Positions 8,535-16,244 of a stretch of DNA of 38,763 nucleotides are shown here, in pieces. Position numbers and translations under genes: made by a program. The DNA is from Mycobacteriales bacterium. Its GTDB lineage: Bacteria; Actinomycetota; Actinomycetes; Mycobacteriales; CADCTP01. Within the stretch, counting starts at the first letter, position 1. The number at the start of each line of letters is the position of its first letter. The notes under the pieces are model-generated. The model did not search any database, had not been told where the DNA came from, and saw only the letters and a program-made list of their open reading frames with translations. The stretch spans positions 1 to 38,763 of the forward strand of contig DASYKU010000018.1 in NCBI GenBank assembly GCA_035995165.1, in the 5' to 3' direction.

Positions 8535-10142
8535 TCAGTTGCCGCTGAAGCGCCAGCTCTGGTTGCCGGCCGCGGGGTCGATCTCGGCCGCCGGGTCGCG
8601 GCAGGTGTACTGCTGGATGAGCGCGTTCTGGTCGGCCGAGATCGCGGTGACGTCCAGGCACTTGCCGCTGTGCGCGGCGATGATCTGCACGTAGCCGGTG
8701 TCCGCGCCCGCGGTGTCCAGCAGCGGGCGCAGCACGAAGGTCTGGTTCGCGCCGCCGTTGCAGTCCCACTGGTCCACCGGCGCGCCGTCGTCCACGGAGG
8801 CGTTGAGCACGTCCGCGCACAGGCTCGTCGCCGAGCTCACCAGCTCGTACGTCCCGGGCTGGTCCTTGCCGACGAGCAGGAAGCCGGTGCCGAAGTCGGT
8901 CCCGCAGGTGCGCTGGACCAGCTGCGCGCCCGGGTCCGTACGGCCCTGAGGGGCGGCCAGGCACAGGCCCGAGTGCCGCGAGGCGAACGTGCCGCCGGAC
9001 GGGGGCAGCGGGCTGCCGGTCGGGCTGTCGGTCGGGGTCGCGTCCGGGTCCGGGGTCGTGCTCGCGGACGCCGCCGGGGTCACGCTCGCGATCGGCGCGG
9101 CGGCCGGGGCGGGCGCCGGGTCGTCGTGGCCGCCGGCCAGCCGGATCACCACGACGAGGATCGCCAGCATCACCAGTACGACCAGGACGACCGCGCCGAC
9201 GGCGAGCATCGCGGTCTTCTCGTCGCCGCGCAGGGCGCCGACGCGGGCCGCGAGCCGGCGGATCGTGGCGGCGACGCGCTCCCGCCTGGTCGGCGGCGCG
9301 GGCGGGGCAGGCGTCGGCGGCGGGTCCGGCTCGGCCGAGCCGCCGAGGCCGGTGAGCAGCACCCGGCTGAACATCCCGGTGCTGTACTCCTGGTGGAACG
9401 GCTCCTCCCCGCCGTCGGCGGAGGGCTGCGGACCGCCGAACAGAGGTGGGGGCACCGGGGTCCCGATGACGGGGCCGACCATCGGGAACACCGGCGGCGC
9501 GTCCTTCGGCGCCGCGCCGTTCGCCCGAGTCGGGTTCGGCGCCGCGCCGTTCGCCCGAGTCGGGGCCGCGTTCGGCGCCGCGCCGTTCGTGCGGCTGGGC
9601 CAGAGGTCGGCCCGGGTCGCGCCGACCGGCAGCGGCGGCAGCACAGTCGTCGCGTCCGGATCCCCGCCCCGCGCGACCCGCGGGAACACGCCGGACGCCG
9701 GCGGCGGGGACGGTGCGGGCGTCGGCGACGGCGCGGGCGGGGGAGACGGCACCGGTGCCGGCGACGGCACCGGGGGCCGCGTCGGTGCCGGCGGGGAAGG
9801 TGCCGGCGTGGGCCCGGGCGGCGGAGCGGGCGCCGGTGCGGGCGTCGGGCCCGGCCGCGGAGCAGGCGCCGGGCCCGGGGAGGGCATCGGGCGCGGCGCC
9901 GGGGAGGGCGTCGGCGTCGGGCCCGAAGCGGGTCTGGGCGTAGGAGCAGGCCCGGGCGCCGGGGTAGGCATCGGGGCCGGGGCGGGCGTGGAACCCGGGG
10001 CGGGCGTCGGATCCGGGTCCGGAGCGGGCGCCGGGGTGGGGAGCCGGTAGGTCGGTGGGGTCAGCGGTGTCGCGGACGGGTCGGTCCACTCGCCCGGCGG
10101 TTCCGGTGACGGGGACGGTACGGACGCGACATCGGGGTGCAT
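8535..10142 (-). CDS. Pro/Ala-rich single-pass membrane protein with C-terminal ricin-type lectin domain
   Basis: About 535 residues. Numbering from the ATG at 10142: residues ~30–150 are almost pure Pro-Ala-Thr-Ser-Gly repeats (PAPAP, PTPAP, PSPAP). Next comes a segment with tandem TRANGAAPN units (~185–212), a basic stretch RRERVAATIRRLAARVG, one transmembrane helix (~311–335, AVVLVVLVMLAILVVVI), and a Ser/Thr/Pro linker. A ricin B-like beta-trefoil (~385–535) follows, with GLCLA, SLCADV and GKCLDV subdomains and QxW-like NQTFVL and NQSWRF. The basic residues before the helix predict the proline-rich part inside the cell and the lectin outside. It may bind cell-surface or environmental glycans. 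An in-frame GTG at 10175 would bring the start to within 6 bases of the upstream MFS stop; no strong Shine-Dalgarno decides between them. Confidence 0.8.
   Translation of the reverse strand: MHPDVASVPSPSPEPPGEWTDPSATPLTPPTYRLPTPAPAPDPDPTPAPGSTPAPAPMPTPAPGPAPTPRPASGPTPTPSPAPRPMPSPGPAPAPRPGPTPAPAPAPPPGPTPAPSPPAPTRPPVPSPAPVPSPPPAPSPTPAPSPPPASGVFPRVARGGDPDATTVLPPLPVGATRADLWPSRTNGAAPNAAPTRANGAAPNPTRANGAAPKDAPPVFPMVGPVIGTPVPPPLFGGPQPSADGGEEPFHQEYSTGMFSRVLLTGLGGSAEPDPPPTPAPPAPPTRRERVAATIRRLAARVGALRGDEKTAMLAVGAVVLVVLVMLAILVVVIRLAGGHDDPAPAPAAAPIASVTPAASASTTPDPDATPTDSPTGSPLPPSGGTFASRHSGLCLAAPQGRTDPGAQLVQRTCGTDFGTGFLLVGKDQPGTYELVSSATSLCADVLNASVDDGAPVDQWDCNGGANQTFVLRPLLDTAGADTGYVQIIAAHSGKCLDVTAISADQNALIQQYTCRDPAAEIDPAAGNQSWRFSGN
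9505..9600. repeat. Tandem 30-bp repeat inside lectin gene
   Basis: Three copies of a unit beginning TTCGGCGCCGCGCCGTTCG start at 9505, 9535 and 9571. They encode the NGAAPN-type repeats on the minus strand. The first two copies are nearly identical at the DNA level, which suggests recent slippage or unequal exchange. Confidence 0.75.
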
Positions 10143-10181
10143 CCCCGTCGCATCAGGTGCCTGGTGCCGTCCCACGGCTGG

Positions 10182-11531
10182 CTATGGTGCCCCATTCCCG
10201 GGCTCGCCCGCGACGCCAGCCGCCGGCACCCCCTGCGCCGGCACCGCTGCGGGCACCACCTCGACGGGGCCGCCCGGGACGGCCGCGCCGGCGGGGACGT
10301 ACTCGGTGGGCAGCTCGCGCATGGTCCGCAGCGGCGAGAAGAAGACCGGCAGTACCGCCAGCGCGGATCCGGCGACCGCGACCCAGAGCGTCGGCCGCAG
10401 CCCGATCGTCGAGCCGAGGATGCCGCCGATCAGCGCGCCGATCGGGATCGTGCCCCACACCGCGAACCGGATCGTCGCGTTCATCCGGCCGAGCAGCCGC
10501 TCCGGGCAGAGCAGCTGCCGGAACGACACCTGCGTCACGTTGTAGACGACCACGGTCATCCCGGACACCACCGAGAGCGCGGCGACCAGCACCAGCAGCC
10601 AGCCCCGCTGCACGAACGGCTGGGCCAGCATCGTCGGCGCCTGCAGCGCGATCGACATCCACAGCGCCGGCCCCTGCCCGACCAGCTCCGCGAACCGCCG
10701 GGCGACCAGCGCGCCGACCAGCCCGCCGACCGCGGCCGCGCTGAACAGCAGCCCGATCGTGCCGGCCGAGAGGTTCAGCTGCCCGGCGTCGGCCAGCAGC
10801 ACCACGAACACGGTCATCGACACGTTCGTGAACAGGTTGGCTGTCCCGGTGCAGGCGGTGATCGCCCGCAGCAGCGGGTGGCCGAGCACGAAGCTCAGCC
10901 CCTCCTTCATCTCCCGGCCGAGGTGCCGGTCCGGCGCCCGCTCGGGGTGGGCCTCGCGGGACCGGATCGAGGTGATCCAGGCCGCGGACCAGAGGAAGGA
11001 CAGCGCGTCGACCAGGATCGCGTACGGCGCGGTGACGGCCTGCACGAGCAGCCCGCCGACGGTCGGACCGGCGACCTGGGCGACCGACTGGGTGCCCTGC
11101 AGCTTGGCGTTGCCCTCGACCAGGTTGTCCCGCCCGACCAGGTGCGGCAGGTACGACTGGTACGCGACGTCGAAGAACACCGTGCAGACCCCGCCCAGCA
11201 GGGCCACCGCGTACACCTGGGGGAGGGTGAGCACGTCCAGGGCCCAGGCCAGCGGCAGCGAGCCGAACAGCAGGCCGCGGACCAGGTCGGCGACCATGAG
11301 CACGTTGCGCCGCCGCATCCGGTCGACCCAGACGCCGGCCGGCAGCCCGATGACGAGGAACGCCAGGAACTCGCACGTGGTCAGCAACCCGACCTCGAAC
11401 GGCCCGGCGTCCAGCACCTTGATCAGCAGCAGCGGCAGCGCGATGACCGTGATCTGGGTGCCGCCCTGGCTGAGCGCGTCGGCCGCCCACAGCCGGCGGA
11501 AGTCGGCGTGGCGGATCAGCGTGGTCTGCAC
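10182..11531 (-). CDS. MFS transporter (drug/macrolide-efflux-like)
   Basis: A 449-residue major facilitator with about 12 predicted helices. After RHADFRRLWAADALSQGG it shows the loop 2–3 motif GVWVDRMRRRNVLMVADLVRG, typical of the MefA/enterobactin-exporter (MFS_3) branch. QSYLPHLVGRDNLVEGNAKL and GRMNATIRFAVWGTIPIGALIGG are further MFS_3 hallmarks. The C-terminal ~45 residues form a Pro/Val/Ala-rich cytoplasmic tail. It likely exports a small hydrophobic compound. The GTG at 11531 is preferred over a TTG at 11567, because that TTG belongs to a perfect -35 (TTGACA) inside the operator shared with the divergent regulator gene. Repression by that regulator is inferred from the shared operator. 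Confidence 0.9.
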   Translation of the reverse strand: MQTTLIRHADFRRLWAADALSQGGTQITVIALPLLLIKVLDAGPFEVGLLTTCEFLAFLVIGLPAGVWVDRMRRRNVLMVADLVRGLLFGSLPLAWALDVLTLPQVYAVALLGGVCTVFFDVAYQSYLPHLVGRDNLVEGNAKLQGTQSVAQVAGPTVGGLLVQAVTAPYAILVDALSFLWSAAWITSIRSREAHPERAPDRHLGREMKEGLSFVLGHPLLRAITACTGTANLFTNVSMTVFVVLLADAGQLNLSAGTIGLLFSAAAVGGLVGALVARRFAELVGQGPALWMSIALQAPTMLAQPFVQRGWLLVLVAALSVVSGMTVVVYNVTQVSFRQLLCPERLLGRMNATIRFAVWGTIPIGALIGGILGSTIGLRPTLWVAVAGSALAVLPVFFSPLRTMRELPTEYVPAGAAVPGGPVEVVPAAVPAQGVPAAGVAGEPGNGAP

Positions 11532-11538
11532 GGTCGGT

Positions 11539-11567
11539 AGCGTGCGGCAGTGATTGAGGTTTGTCAA
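11539..11567 (-). promoter_or_regulatory. Promoter of the MFS gene
   Basis: TTGACA at 11567–11562 and CACGCT at 11544–11539 are separated by exactly 17 bases on the minus strand. The predicted start at 11532 leaves at most one base before the GTG at 11531. The -35 lies inside the right arm of the operator. Confidence 0.5.
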
Positions 11568-11573
11568 TCACTT
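11550..11573. promoter_or_regulatory. Perfect inverted-repeat operator between MFS and ArsR-type genes
   Basis: The arms AGTGATTGA (11550–11558) and TCAATCACT (11565–11573) are perfect 9-base complements around a 6-base spacer. The site covers the -35 of the MFS promoter and touches the -10 of the regulator promoter. One bound dimer should shut both, which is classic for an autoregulated repressor and its transporter. Confidence 0.75.
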
Positions 11574-11578
11574 ATGCT
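11573..11578 (+). promoter_or_regulatory. -10 box for leaderless regulator mRNA
   Basis: TATGCT, six bases (GACGCG), then GTG at 11585. Its first base is the last base of the operator. Confidence 0.5.
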
Positions 11579-11584
11579 GACGCG

Positions 11585-12097
11585 GTGACGACCGAGCGGC
11601 GGGCCGCGACCGAGGACGAGGCGCGGGCGCTGGCCTCGTCGCTGCGGCTGCGGATCCTCCGCCTGTGCCTGGACGTCTCGCTGACCAACAAGGAGATCGC
11701 CGCCCGGCTCGACCGGGACCCGGCCAGCGTCCTGCACCACGTCCGGACCCTGGTGCGGACCGGCTTCCTCACCGCCGAGCCGGAGCGGCGCGGGGCCCGC
11801 GGCGCCCGCGAGGTGCCGTACCGGGCGACCGGCAAGTCCTGGACCCTCGACGTCGCCGACCAGGACGACAGGATGGTCCGGACCGGGACGCTGGTGCAGG
11901 CGTTCCTGGAGGACGTGCAGCGGGTCGGCGTCGAGAACGTCGACAGCACCCGGATGGGCCTGCGCCTGACCCCGGCCGAGCACGAGGAGCTGACCCGCCG
12001 CCTGTACGAGCTGATCGAGGAGTTCCGGTTGCGCGGCTCCGACGGCGAGCCCTGGTCACTGTTCCTCGGACTGCACCGCGACGACCGCCCGGTGTAA
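11585..12097 (+). CDS. ArsR/winged-helix transcriptional regulator
   Basis: A 170-residue regulator with an N-terminal winged helix (about residues 12–75: ALASSLRLRILRLCLD, LTNKEIAARLDRDPASVLHHVRTLVRTGFL) and a wing ending in VPYRATGKSW. The C-terminal half is helical (DRMVRTGTLVQAFLEDV, LTPAEHEELTRRLYELIEEF), probably for dimerisation and ligand sensing. It belongs to the ArsR-like HTH_20 group; no metal-binding CxC motif is evident, so a small-molecule inducer is more likely than a metal. The GTG at 11585 is chosen for its position six bases after TATGCT; an upstream TTG at 11561 lies inside the operator. It presumably represses itself and the divergent MFS exporter. Confidence 0.87.
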   Translation: MTTERRAATEDEARALASSLRLRILRLCLDVSLTNKEIAARLDRDPASVLHHVRTLVRTGFLTAEPERRGARGAREVPYRATGKSWTLDVADQDDRMVRTGTLVQAFLEDVQRVGVENVDSTRMGLRLTPAEHEELTRRLYELIEEFRLRGSDGEPWSLFLGLHRDDRPV

Positions 12098-12106
12098 AAA
12101 CGGTGC

Positions 12107-12122
12107 CGGTCCGCCCGGACCG
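12107..12122. terminator. Possible hairpin after regulator gene
   Basis: CGGTCC and GGACCG form a 6-bp stem with a 4-base loop just after the regulator stop and before hflX. It has no T-tract and may equally belong to the hflX leader. Confidence 0.25.
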
Positions 12123-12140
12123 TGCCACCATCGGAGGACG

Positions 12141-13580
12141 ATGACGCAACCACTGTCCGATCCCACGCCCCGTCCCGAGTCCTCCAACGCCGAGCCGTTC
12201 GAGGACATCGACGTCGAGTCCTTCGACCTCGAGGACCGCCAGGCGCTGCGCCGCGTGCCCGGGCTGGCGACCGAGCTCGAGGATGTCACCGAGGTCGAGT
12301 ACCGGCAGCTCCGGCTGGAGCGGGTGGTGCTCGTCGGCGTCTGGACCACCGGCACCGCGGCCGAGGCCGAGAACTCGCTGGCCGAGCTGGCGCGGCTGGC
12401 CGAGACGGCCGGCTCGCAGGTGCTCGACGGCGTCCAGCAGCGGCGGGACCGGCCGGACCCGGCGACGTACCTGGGCTCGGGCAAGGCCAAGGAGGTCCGC
12501 GACATCGTGGTCTCCACCGGCGCCGACACGGTCGTCTGCGACGGCGAGCTCACCCCCGGCCAGCTGCGCAAGCTGGAGGAGATCGTCAAGGTCAAGGTCA
12601 TCGACCGGACCGCGCTGATCCTCGACATCTTCGCCCAGCACGCGAGCAGCCGGGAGGGCAAGGCCCAGGTCGAGCTGGCCCAGCTGCAGTACATGCTGCC
12701 GCGGCTGCGGGGCTGGGGTGAGTCGATGTCCCGGCAGGCCGGCGGTCGCGTCGCCGGCGGTGGCGGCATCGGCACCCGCGGCCCCGGTGAGACCAAGATC
12801 GAGACCGACCGGCGCCGGATCAACACCAAGATCGCGAAGCTGCGCCGCCAGCTCGGCGACCTGGGCGCCACCCGGGCGGTCCAGCGGCAGGAGCGGGTCC
12901 GGCACGAGACGCCCTCGGTGGTGCTCGCCGGCTACACCAACGCCGGCAAGTCCTCGCTGCTCAACCGGCTGACCGGGGCGGGCGTGCTGGTCGAGGACGC
13001 GTTGTTCGCGACCCTGGACCCGACCGTGCGCCGCTCCCAGACCCCGGACGGGCGCGAGTTCACCATCGCCGACACGGTCGGCTTCGTCCGGCACCTGCCG
13101 CACCAGCTGGTCGAGGCGTTCCGCTCGACGCTGGAGGAGGTCGCCGACTCCGACCTGGTCCTGCACGTGGTCGACGGCTCCGACGCCGACCCGGAGGGCC
13201 AGATCTCCGCGGTCCGGGAGGTGCTGGGCGAGATCGACGCCCTGCACGTGCCCGAGCTGCTGGTGATCAACAAGATCGACACGGCCGACGAGGACACGCT
13301 GACCCGGCTGCGGCGGGTCGCGCCGGACGCGGTGTTCGTCTCGGCCCGGACCGGGCGCGGGCTGGAGCAGCTGACGGATGCGATCGAGGCCCGGCTGCCG
13401 CGGCCGTCGGTCGAGGTCCACGTGCTCGTCCCGTACGAGCGCGGCGACCTGGTCTCCCGGGTGCACTCCACCGGCGAGGTGCTGGCCGAGGAGCACACCG
13501 GCGACGGCACCCTGCTGGCCGCGCGGGTGTCCGGGGACCTGGCCGGGGCCTTGTCGGCGTACGCGGTCGCGAGCGGGTGA
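12141..13580 (+). CDS. hflX: Ribosome-associated GTPase HflX
   Basis: A 479-residue HflX, a GTPase that splits stalled or hibernating 70S ribosomes during stress. The N-terminal HflX domain (residues ~60–200; PDPATYLGSGKAKE, QVELAQLQYMLPRLRG) leads into the glycine-rich loop GGRVAGGGGIGTRGPGETK (201–219). The G domain follows: G1 GYTNAGKSS (264–272), G3 DTVGF (311–315) and G4 NKID (377–380). Actinobacterial HflX carries an acidic N-terminal extension like the one here (EDIDVESFDLED). The ATG has a GGAGGA Shine-Dalgarno at 12133–12138. The PAP2 phosphatase gene overlaps the stop by GTGA. Confidence 0.96.
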   Translation: MTQPLSDPTPRPESSNAEPFEDIDVESFDLEDRQALRRVPGLATELEDVTEVEYRQLRLERVVLVGVWTTGTAAEAENSLAELARLAETAGSQVLDGVQQRRDRPDPATYLGSGKAKEVRDIVVSTGADTVVCDGELTPGQLRKLEEIVKVKVIDRTALILDIFAQHASSREGKAQVELAQLQYMLPRLRGWGESMSRQAGGRVAGGGGIGTRGPGETKIETDRRRINTKIAKLRRQLGDLGATRAVQRQERVRHETPSVVLAGYTNAGKSSLLNRLTGAGVLVEDALFATLDPTVRRSQTPDGREFTIADTVGFVRHLPHQLVEAFRSTLEEVADSDLVLHVVDGSDADPEGQISAVREVLGEIDALHVPELLVINKIDTADEDTLTRLRRVAPDAVFVSARTGRGLEQLTDAIEARLPRPSVEVHVLVPYERGDLVSRVHSTGEVLAEEHTGDGTLLAARVSGDLAGALSAYAVASG

Positions 13581-14302
13581 CGGCCCGCCCGCGGGGGGCT
13601 CCGGGCGGGTCACCGAGGCTGCTTCTCGCGGCGCTCGTCGTCTACGTACTGATCACCGTTGACGTACTGGCCGGGGGGCCGCTGACCCATCTCGACCACG
13701 CCGTGTCGGAGTGGGCCCGCTCGACCGGGATCCCCGGCAAGGGCTGGAAGCGGCCCTGGCAGTTCAAGGCCGACCAGATGGTCAACTTCGGCGACCGCGA
13801 GGTCGTCGGCGTGATCGTGCTGATCGCGGTCGGCTGGATCTGCCTGCGCGCCCGCACGATCATGCCGCTGGTGCGGATCGCCGTACTGGCCGCCGCGGCG
13901 GCCGCGGTCGTGCTCGCCTTCAAGTACGGCATCGGGCGGACCGCGCCGTCCGGGGTGCACGGCCCGGAGATGTTCCGGTCGTATCCGTCCGGGCACACCG
14001 CGACCTCCGTCATCCTCTGGGGCGGCCTGTACGCGGTTGTCGCCGACTACCCGCAGTACGCGGTATCCCGGTCGGTCGCCTGGCTGCTGAGCTGGCTCGG
14101 GCCGCTGATGGTGATGGTCGGGATGGTGCTGCGCGACTACCACTGGGCCACCGACCTGGTCGCCGCGGTCGCGCTGTGCACGGTCCTGCTGCAGACGGAG
14201 CGGCTCGCGTTGGGACACTGGCGGCGTGCGCGACGGGGGCCGGCTGCTGATCGTGCTGGTGGTGCTCTTTCTTCTGTCGGGGCCGGGCCCGGCGCGGGCT
14301 GA
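13577..14302 (+). CDS. PAP2-type membrane phosphatase
   Basis: A 241-residue integral membrane phosphatase of the PAP2/lipid phosphate phosphatase family. The three catalytic motifs are intact: KYGIGRTAP (116–124), SYPSGHT (135–141, His140 as acid/base) and RDYHWATD (186–193, His189 as nucleophile). About five or six hydrophobic segments surround them. Likely substrates are undecaprenyl or phosphatidyl phosphates, with the active site outside the membrane. The GTG start overlaps the hflX stop. The hydrophilic C-terminal tail overlaps the next gene by 77 bases in another frame. Confidence 0.9.
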   Translation: MTARPRGAPGGSPRLLLAALVVYVLITVDVLAGGPLTHLDHAVSEWARSTGIPGKGWKRPWQFKADQMVNFGDREVVGVIVLIAVGWICLRARTIMPLVRIAVLAAAAAAVVLAFKYGIGRTAPSGVHGPEMFRSYPSGHTATSVILWGGLYAVVADYPQYAVSRSVAWLLSWLGPLMVMVGMVLRDYHWATDLVAAVALCTVLLQTERLALGHWRRARRGPAADRAGGALSSVGAGPGAG

Positions 14303-15236
14303 TTCGGTCCGGACGCTCTGCACGATCCGGGATCCCCGCATCACCGAGTCCAGCGGGCTGGCCGCGACCGCGGACCGGCTCTGGACGATCAACGACGGCG
14401 GCAGCCGGCTGCAGGTCTTCGAGCTGGACCGGTCCTGCCGGGTGGTCCGCCTGATCCAGGCCGGCATCGACCCGTACGACGTGGAGGACCTGGCCCGGGC
14501 CTCGGACGGGACGCTCTGGCTGGCCGACACCGGCGACAACTCGCTGAACCGCTCGACCGTGGCGCTGGAGCGGATCCGGCCGGACGGGTCGGCGGCGCTG
14601 TTCCGGCTCACGTACCCGGACGGGCCGCACGACGCCGAGGCGATCCTGCTGACCCCGTCGGGACAGTTCCTCATCGCGACCAAGGAGCCGCTGACCTCGA
14701 ACGTCTACACCCCGGTCGGCCCGCTGTCGGGGTCCCGGCCGACCGCGCTGCGCCGGGTCGCCTCGATCGGCCTGCTGCCGACCGGCACGGCCGGCGGTCC
14801 GGTCGGGACGGCCGGTCAGGTCCTGGTGACCGGCGGCGCGGTGTCGCCGGACGGGCGGACGGTGGTGCTGCGCACGTACACCGACGCGTACGTCTGGGCG
14901 GCGCCGGACGGCGACGTCGCGGCGGCGCTGTCCGGCGGGGACCGGCGCCGGATCCCGCTCCCGCCGACCGCGCAGGGCGAGGGGGTCACGTTCAGCGCCG
15001 ACGGGCGGTCGCTGCTGACGAGCACCGAGAAGATCCCGGGCCCGGTGCACGAGATCCCGCTCGGGGACGCGGTCGCCGCGCCCGCGACCACGACCCCCGC
15101 GCCGCAGCCCGCCGACGCGGACCCCGGGCCGGGTCTCGACGTCGCCGAGTGGGTGCGGACACTGGTGCTGCCGGTCGGCGCCGTCATACTGCTCGGCGCC
15201 GTCATCTCCTACCTGGTGGCCCGGCGGCGGGGCTGA
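14226..15236 (+). CDS. Secreted, membrane-anchored beta-propeller protein
   Basis: 336 residues. An N-terminal signal peptide (LLIVLVVLFLLSGPGPARA, cleavage near ARA/DS) precedes a propeller-like domain with ITESSGLAAT, LWTINDGGSRLQVFEL, IDPYDVEDLARASDGTLWLADTGDN and HDAEAILLTPSGQFLIATKE. A Pro/Ala linker (~285–305) and a C-terminal transmembrane helix (LVLPVGAVILLGAVISYLVA) ending in RRR anchor it with the propeller outside the cell. Related proteins are of unknown function; some look like esterase or phytase-like propellers. The GTG at 14226 gives the signal peptide directly but overlaps the PAP2 gene by 77 bases. The stop lies three bases from the convergent lexA stop. Confidence 0.82.
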   Translation: MRDGGRLLIVLVVLFLLSGPGPARADSVRTLCTIRDPRITESSGLAATADRLWTINDGGSRLQVFELDRSCRVVRLIQAGIDPYDVEDLARASDGTLWLADTGDNSLNRSTVALERIRPDGSAALFRLTYPDGPHDAEAILLTPSGQFLIATKEPLTSNVYTPVGPLSGSRPTALRRVASIGLLPTGTAGGPVGTAGQVLVTGGAVSPDGRTVVLRTYTDAYVWAAPDGDVAAALSGGDRRRIPLPPTAQGEGVTFSADGRSLLTSTEKIPGPVHEIPLGDAVAAPATTTPAPQPADADPGPGLDVAEWVRTLVLPVGAVILLGAVISYLVARRRG

Positions 15237-15239
15237 GGG

Positions 15240-16004
15240 TCAGACCTTCCGCAGAACCGTCACGACGCGGCCGAGCACGGTCGCGTCATCCCCGGGAATC
15301 GGCGCGTACGCCGGGTTGTGCGGCAGCAGCCACACGTGCCCGTCGCGTCGCCGGTAGGTCTTCACGGTCGCCTCGCCGTCGATCATCGCCGCGACGATGT
15401 CGCCGTTGTCGGCCACCGGCTGCTGGCGCACCACGACCCAGTCGCCGTCCGCGATCGCCGCGTCGATCATCGAGTCACCGACGACCCGCAACAGGAACAG
15501 CGTGCCCTCGCCGACCAGCTCGCGGGGGAGCGGGAAGACGTCCTCCACGTACTGCTCGGCCAGGACCGGGCCGCCGGCGGCGATCCGGCCGACCACCGGC
15601 ACGTACGTCGGGGCGGGGTGGGCGAAGCGGTCCGCCTCCTCGTCCGGCACCGGCGCCCGCGGCGCCGACACGCTCTCCGGCGGCCGCACGTCCACGGCCC
15701 GGGGCCGATTGGGGTCGCGCCGGATGTAGCCCTTGCGCTCCAGCGTGGTCAGCTGGTGGGCGACGCTGGAGGTCGAGGTGAGCCCGACCGCCTGGCCGAT
15801 CTCCCGGACGCTGGGCGGGTAGCCCTGCTTGGCCACGGCCTCCCGGATGACCTCCAGGATCCGGCGCTGGCGCTGGGTCAGCCCGGTGGAGTCGACCGCG
15901 CTGTCGGGGAAGTCGCGCACCACCGCCGGCTCCGGCGTCCCCGGCGGCGCCTGCCCCCGCGATCCACCGCTCGCGCGTCTCCTGTCGCCCGACCCTGCCG
16001 CCAT
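15240..16004 (-). CDS. lexA: LexA repressor
   Basis: A 254-residue SOS repressor. An N-terminal actinobacterial extension (~40 residues) precedes the winged helix [16 protein letters not shown] with the recognition-helix segment [24 protein letters not shown]. The self-cleavage site is Ala143-Gly144 in RIAAGGP, the catalytic Ser178 is in VVGDSMI and Lys215 in GEATVKTY. The 37-residue Ser–Lys spacing and 34-residue Gly–Ser spacing equal those of E. coli LexA. RecA filaments trigger cleavage and derepression. The ATG has an AGGAGGAGAGG Shine-Dalgarno. Two SOS boxes lie between this gene and the divergent LysM gene, so lexA is probably autoregulated. Confidence 0.97.
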   Translation of the reverse strand: MAAGSGDRRRASGGSRGQAPPGTPEPAVVRDFPDSAVDSTGLTQRQRRILEVIREAVAKQGYPPSVREIGQAVGLTSTSSVAHQLTTLERKGYIRRDPNRPRAVDVRPPESVSAPRAPVPDEEADRFAHPAPTYVPVVGRIAAGGPVLAEQYVEDVFPLPRELVGEGTLFLLRVVGDSMIDAAIADGDWVVVRQQPVADNGDIVAAMIDGEATVKTYRRRDGHVWLLPHNPAYAPIPGDDATVLGRVVTVLRKV

Positions 16005-16113
16005 GACCTCTCCTCCTCGCCGCGCCCGCGTGGCGCGAACGCCGGGGCCCCAGCGCTGCGGGCCCGTGCTCGGTGTTCGTGATCGTCAAGTTAGCGACCG
16101 GCACCGACAGTTA

Positions 16114-16129
16114 TCAAACATCTGTTCGA
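16114..16129. promoter_or_regulatory. SOS box (LexA site) near lexA
   Basis: TCAAACATCTGTTCGA differs by one base from the palindrome TCGAAC-N4-GTTCGA used by actinobacterial and Gram-positive LexA. It lies 110 bases upstream of the lexA start and likely mediates autorepression. Confidence 0.7.
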
Positions 16130-16193
16130 ACGACACGCCGGTAAGTCTCGATTCTGTCGGACCCCCGGTGTACAAAGTCGCACAGAGGTTCGA

Positions 16194-16209
16194 TCGAACC
16201 TGTGTTCGA
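16194..16209. promoter_or_regulatory. Perfect SOS box (LexA site) upstream of LysM gene
   Basis: TCGAAC-CTGT-GTTCGA is a perfect LexA palindrome ending 35 bases before the LysM-protein ATG. A second palindrome, GGTTCGATCGAACC (16187–16200), overlaps its left half and supplies an alternative half-site pairing. Confidence 0.85.
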
Positions 16210-16244
16210 GAGATGTCGACGTGGTTGGACAGGGAGGACTCGCG

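Noticed and set aside
7492-10089. 865-codon minus-strand frame across dapF and the lectin gene
   Set aside because: It runs antisense through dapF and out of phase with the lectin-protein frame; no motifs.
11561-11584. TTG starts extending the ArsR-type regulator (11561) and the MFS gene (11567)
   Set aside because: Both codons lie inside the perfect operator and promoter elements; the downstream GTG codons fit -10 spacing.
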